Shown here in pieces: positions 55,701 to 58,627 of a stretch of DNA of 58,627 bases. The notes below the pieces were generated by a model that was not told the origin of the DNA, searched no databases, and worked only from the letters and a program-made list of their open reading frames with translations. Numbering within the stretch: the first letter of the stretch is position 1; each line of letters begins with the position of its first letter. This DNA comes from Roseivirga sp. (lineage in GTDB: Bacteria; Bacteroidota; Bacteroidia; Cytophagales; Cyclobacteriaceae), in NCBI GenBank assembly GCA_021404565.1, contig JAAWWF010000045.1:1-58627 (forward strand). Direction: 5' to 3'. Both the position numbers and the translations under genes were made by a program.

Positions 55701-58627
55701 AACTTCAACCCCACCCTTGATTTTGATGGTACTAATGATCGCCTGAATTTCGGCAACCTGGCTAATATCAAATCAGGAAGTGATTATACCATTATTGCGG
55801 TGGGAATGCGGGGAACCGGGGCCACAAATTACTTCATTGGATCATCAGGAAACACAAATAATCAAGCCTTGCACTTTGGTTACCGTGGAGTAGGCACTAC
55901 CCTGGCACTTGATCATTTCGGTAGTAGTATCAGTATAAATGTAAATGCTTTTGATAACCCTGCTGAAAACCCTTTTCTCGTTCTTGGAGAATATGACGGA
56001 ACAAATCGATTCATTGAAGAGGCCCGCAATGGAACACTCACCAGCTCAAGTGCCGGCCATACTACCGGTCTCTTAGGGGCCAGTACTAATTATATTGGCT
56101 TCAACAGTCAAAACTCTTATTTCAATGGGCAAATCTCGGAAGTAATTATTTATGACAATGATATCACTGATACGGACAAGGACAAAATCTATAGCTACCT
56201 GGCCATTAAATATGGAATCGAACTGGACAATACAGGCGGAGGCACCAACGGAGACTATACCAATTCAGTTGGCACCACCCTCTGGGATGCTTCGGCCAAT
56301 GGTACCTACCACAATGATATTGCCGGAATAGGCAGAGACGATGACTCTGAACTCAATCAAAAACAGTCAAAAAGCGCCAATACCGATGCCATTGTAAGCA
56401 TAGGCCTGGGCAGCGTGGCCGCTACCAATTCAACCAACAGCAACAGCTTCTCTGCCGACAACAGCTTTATGCTCTGGGGCAATGACAATGCTACCGCGGC
56501 ACAGGCCGGTGCCAATACTGCTGACCTGCCTTCTACTGTTCTGGAACGAATGAGCCAGGTCTGGAAAGTGGAGGAAACAGGAACGGTTGGCAATGTAGAA
56601 ATACAGTTCGACCTGACAGGACTGGGCTATGGTACCACGTTGGATGACTTTCACCTGATCGTTTCCAATACCGCCACCATGGCCTCAGGTACACTCACCG
56701 CTGCCGCTTCTATCAATAGCAATGTGGTTTCCTTTACAGGGGTTGACCTGTCTGACGGACAGTTCTTCTCACTGGCCACCAAAATAGAAGCCCCAGGAGC
56801 GGTGAGTCAGGATCTCTCCCTTTGGCTGAAAGCCGATGCTGGAACCAACACCACCACACAGGGAGCAGGGGTCACAAGCTGGAACGACCTGGGAGGTGAA
56901 GCTCAGAATGCTACCGGTACCGGTGATGCCAAATACAATACCAACTGGAGCAATGGAAATCCTGCCGTGGATTTTACGAACGACCTGGAGGCGATGACCG
57001 GCACGATCAACCGAAGCAATGGTGGTGGCTCTTCTCTTTTTATGGTGGGAGATTTCTCCTCCTCTACTTCCATGCCCTTAATGAGTTTCGAGTTCAACAG
57101 TACAGTTAACCACAACCTTTGGAATAATAACTATTCTACCAATCCACCAGGAGCTATCAATTTCTCTTTTCAGAGTGGGCAACCCGGTCTCTGGGGAGTT
57201 ATTGATCCTGGAAATGCCAATGATGCCTTTATTTATGAAAATGGAGCCGACAAAGCTACCATGACCAATAACTTATTTACACAATGGAACACTGCCACCT
57301 ATAGGCTTGCCCAACAAGGAATTCTCGCACTCAACACCGGCCATATAGCTGAAGTCATTTTCTACGACAAGCAGCTTTCTGCAACGGAACGTAAAAAAGT
57401 AGAAAGCTACCTGGCACTGAAATATGGGATATCTTTGGACAATACCGGTGGAGGAACCAATGGAGATTATGTCAATGCGGCAAACACCACACTCTGGGAT
57501 GCCTCTGCCAACAGCACTTATCACCATGATGTGGCGGGGGTTGGCCGGGATGATGATTCGGCCCTCAATCAAAAACAGTCGAAAAGTGTCAATACCGATG
57601 CCATTGTAAGCATAGGTCTGGGTAGTGTGGCCGCTACCAATTCAGCCAACAGCAACAGCTTCTCTGCCGACAACAGCTTTATGCTCTGGGGCAATGACAA
57701 TGCTACCACGGCCCAGGCCGGTGCCAATACTGCTGACCTGCCTTCTACTGTTCTGGAACGAATGAGCCAGGTCTGGAAAGTAGTCGAAACGGGCACCGTG
57801 GGTAATGTAGAAATACGGTTCGACCTGACAGGATTGGGCTATGGCACTACGCTGGATGACTTTCACCTGATCGTTTCCAATACCGCCACCATGGCTTCAG
57901 GCACACTCACCCCTGCCGCTTCTATCAATGGCAATGTGGTCTCTTTTACCGGAGTCGACCTGACAAACGGACAGTTCTTCTCTCTGGCCACCAAGATGGA
58001 AGCTCCGGGAGCAGTAAGCCAGGACCTCTCCCTCTGGTTAAAAGCCAATGCCGGAACCAACACCACCACCCAGGGAGCTGGGGTCACCAGTTGGAACGAC
58101 CTGGGAGGTGAGGCTCAGAATGCTACCGGTACCGGTGATGCCAAGTACAACACCAACTGGAGCAATGGGAATCCAGCAGTGGACTTTACTAATGACGTGG
58201 ATGCAATTACCGGCACTGTCACCCGGAACAATGGTGGTGGGTCTTCTCTTTTTGTAGTGGGAGAATTCTCCTCAACTACTTCTATGCCCTTAATGAGCTT
58301 TACTTTTGGTGCTTCAACTAATCACAACCTTTGGAACAATAACTATTCTTCCAATCCACCTGGGGCAGTCAATTTTTCTTTTCAGAGAGACCAACACGGG
58401 CTTTGGGGAGCTATTGATCCTGGTAACGCCAACGATGCCTTTGTCTATGAAAATGGAGCTGACAAGGCCACGATGACCAACAATCTATTCACCCAATGGT
58501 TCAGTGCCACCTATCGGTTAGCCCAGCATTCGACTTTCCCACTTGACAACGGTCAAATCGCGGAAGTCATTTTCTTTGACAACCAGCTTTCTGCAACGGA
58601 ACGTAAAAAAGTAGAAAACTACCTGGC
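52701..58627 (+). CDS. Giant modular surface protein (3' end outside window)
   Basis: ATG 52701 is the first start after an in-frame stop at 52668, and the frame stays open to the window edge, giving at least 1975 residues. A hydrophobic N-terminal segment (YLTFVGMLFFPFLIE) may be the export signal. From about residue 85 the protein is made of tandem modules that start TDLYVWL(R/K)AD or a variant (QDLSLWLKA). Each has a LamG-like half followed by a half that begins YLALKYGI(E/S)LDNTGGG and includes ELNQKQ(A/S)KSANTDAIVSIGL. A related LamG-like plus YLALKYG block occurs in the giant TSP3 protein, which has a T9SS tail, so T9SS export is likely. No tail is visible because the 3' end is missing. 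Binding of glycans or cells is inference. Confidence 0.85.
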   Translation, partial: MGPHNLLYPAYLTFVGMLFFPFLIERGTETKTDTKRLFSEKNAIVYLNEPFESFPLDNLTLREEDSITLTTSIAELSGSTCGPGGITTDLYVWLRADKEAYNTGTTDATDGQTVATWNDQSTTDTDATSDGNPPTFKNNSTDNINFNPILDFDGTNDRLSFGNLANIKSGATNGGDYTLIAVGLRQSGEAYLIGSPGGANDQDLHFGYRSSTVLTLDHHGNGFNSLVNAYDSPAQTPFLIMGDYDGTNRSLEEIRDGIFSSTTNSNTTDLSGSRANRLGNHSGSYFNGLIAEVIVYDNNISAADKDKIYSYLALKYGIELDNTGGGTNGDYTNATGTTLWDASANSTYHHDVAGIGRDDDSELNQKQAKSANTDAIVSIGLGSIATTNSANSNSFSADNSFLLWGNDNAATAQASANSSDVPTGFTERISRVWKVAETGTVGNVEIQFDLTGLGYGKTPGDFQLIVSNSTTMASGTLTAASSINGNVVSFTGVDLTNGQFFSLATEMEKFPGGVTNDLYVWLKADNETYNTGTTDATDGQTVATWNDQSTTDTDAITGGNPPTFKNNSTDNINFNPALDFDGTNDFLTLGNLANIKSGATNGGDYTLIAVGTRQDSNENYIIGSAGNTNNHSLHFGYRSLGTTLALDQYGNSIQVSVNGYNNPAETPYLIFGEYDGTNHYLEEIRDGTLSSNTSANTTDLSGTNVSYIGRFSGYYNGLISEVIIYDNDISDTDKNKIYSYLAIKYGIELDNTGGGTNGDYTNAAGTTLWDASANSTYHNDIAGIGRNDDSGLNQKQAKSANTDAIVSIGLSSIATTNSANNNNFSADNNFMLWGNDNAATAQASANTADLPGGATERISRVWKVAETGTMGNVEIQFDLTGLGYGTNLDDFHLIVSNTATMASGTLTNASSINSNVVSFTGVDLNNGQFFSLATKGTVPGGVTTDLYVWLKADKEAYNTATTDATDGQTVATWNDQSSTNTDATSDGNPPIFKNNSTDNINFNPTLDFDGTNDRLNFGNLANIKSGSDYTIIAVGMRGTGATNYFIGSSGNTNNQALHFGYRGVGTTLALDHFGSSISINVNAFDNPAENPFLVLGEYDGTNRFIEEARNGTLTSSSAGHTTGLLGASTNYIGFNSQNSYFNGQISEVIIYDNDITDTDKDKIYSYLAIKYGIELDNTGGGTNGDYTNSVGTTLWDASANGTYHNDIAGIGRDDDSELNQKQSKSANTDAIVSIGLGSVAATNSTNSNSFSADNSFMLWGNDNATAAQAGANTADLPSTVLERMSQVWKVEETGTVGNVEIQFDLTGLGYGTTLDDFHLIVSNTATMASGTLTAAASINSNVVSFTGVDLSDGQFFSLATKIEAPGAVSQDLSLWLKADAGTNTTTQGAGVTSWNDLGGEAQNATGTGDAKYNTNWSNGNPAVDFTNDLEAMTGTINRSNGGGSSLFMVGDFSSSTSMPLMSFEFNSTVNHNLWNNNYSTNPPGAINFSFQSGQPGLWGVIDPGNANDAFIYENGADKATMTNNLFTQWNTATYRLAQQGILALNTGHIAEVIFYDKQLSATERKKVESYLALKYGISLDNTGGGTNGDYVNAANTTLWDASANSTYHHDVAGVGRDDDSALNQKQSKSVNTDAIVSIGLGSVAATNSANSNSFSADNSFMLWGNDNATTAQAGANTADLPSTVLERMSQVWKVVETGTVGNVEIRFDLTGLGYGTTLDDFHLIVSNTATMASGTLTPAASINGNVVSFTGVDLTNGQFFSLATKMEAPGAVSQDLSLWLKANAGTNTTTQGAGVTSWNDLGGEAQNATGTGDAKYNTNWSNGNPAVDFTNDVDAITGTVTRNNGGGSSLFVVGEFSSTTSMPLMSFTFGASTNHNLWNNNYSSNPPGAVNFSFQRDQHGLWGAIDPGNANDAFVYENGADKATMTNNLFTQWFSATYRLAQHSTFPLDNGQIAEVIFFDNQLSATERKKVENYL
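52950..58627 (+). repeat. Tandem array of 1.2-1.3 kb in-frame modules
   Basis: The anchor motif D-L-(Y/S)-(V/L)-W-L starts at 52965, 54249, 55533, 56811 and 58023, giving spacings of 1284, 1284, 1278 and 1212 bases, all multiples of three. The first three modules are of one type; the last two share a different first half (NTTTQGAGVTSWNDLGGEAQ). Stretches near 56443-56570 and 57648-57770 are almost identical in DNA, which points to recent duplication or gene conversion. Confidence 0.88.

Noticed and set aside
53744-58087. Repeated - strand frames starting MPTVPVS or similar
   Set aside because: They recur with the module period and are shadows of the + strand modular gene.

Overview
The window reads as a chromosomal segment of a Bacteroidota bacterium, most likely a marine or free-living member of the order Cytophagales. 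The evidence is: type IX secretion (T9SS) C-terminal sorting domains, a PorV/PorQ-like outer-membrane protein, an IPExxxVDY-family gene beside pyruvate kinase, an Lgt with a long insertion, Bacteroidota-type promoter boxes (TTG-N19-TAnnTTTG, best seen before acpP), moderate GC content and many genes starting at GTG or TTG. The genus is inference only. I saw no rRNA, tRNA, CRISPR array, insertion sequence or prophage.

Layout. 1-1565 is the 3' end of a surface protein with Ig-like repeats and a T9SS sorting domain. 1709-4574 holds a polysaccharide flippase and a convergent glycosyltransferase. 4736-9900 holds a LemA-like protein, miaA on the opposite strand, and a tight + strand run: REC-Hpt protein, single REC protein, small unknown protein, metallo-beta-lactamase-fold hydrolase, RqcH-type NFACT protein. 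9912-15996 is a core block: pyk and its IPExxxVDY partner on the - strand, divergent from acpP-fabF-rnc-nadE. 16020-21561 is a run of small accessory genes: a truncated FloA-like protein, GNAT, membrane protein, macro domain plus P-loop kinase, DinB-like protein, Crp/Fnr regulator with a perfect palindrome behind it, four-helix membrane protein, DUF1801 protein.

21737-32839 (- strand) is one giant gene of up to 3700 codons encoding a secreted rod of thrombospondin type-3 calcium-binding repeats with globular domains inserted at cysteine pairs and a T9SS tail. 33295-46864 is an envelope region: lgt, a BamA-like barrel, a large secreted protein, a PorV/PorQ-like protein coupled to a helix-hairpin-helix barrel protein, an M1 peptidase, a TolB-like propeller and a two-subunit molybdenum hydroxylase. 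46865-48085 is a 1.2 kb gene-free stretch with degenerate hairpins and short repeats. 48086-52022 holds a membrane-anchored AraC-type regulator convergent with a TPR hybrid histidine kinase/response regulator/AraC protein. 52701 to the window end is a second giant gene, open at the 3' edge, made of tandem modules of about 404-428 residues.

Taken together, the window combines housekeeping functions (fatty acid synthesis, glycolysis, NAD synthesis, tRNA modification, ribosome rescue, lipoprotein maturation) with a large investment in T9SS-type exported surface proteins. The most unusual material is in the two giant modular proteins, the truncated FloA homologue, the palindrome beside the Crp/Fnr gene and the families of intergenic hairpins.
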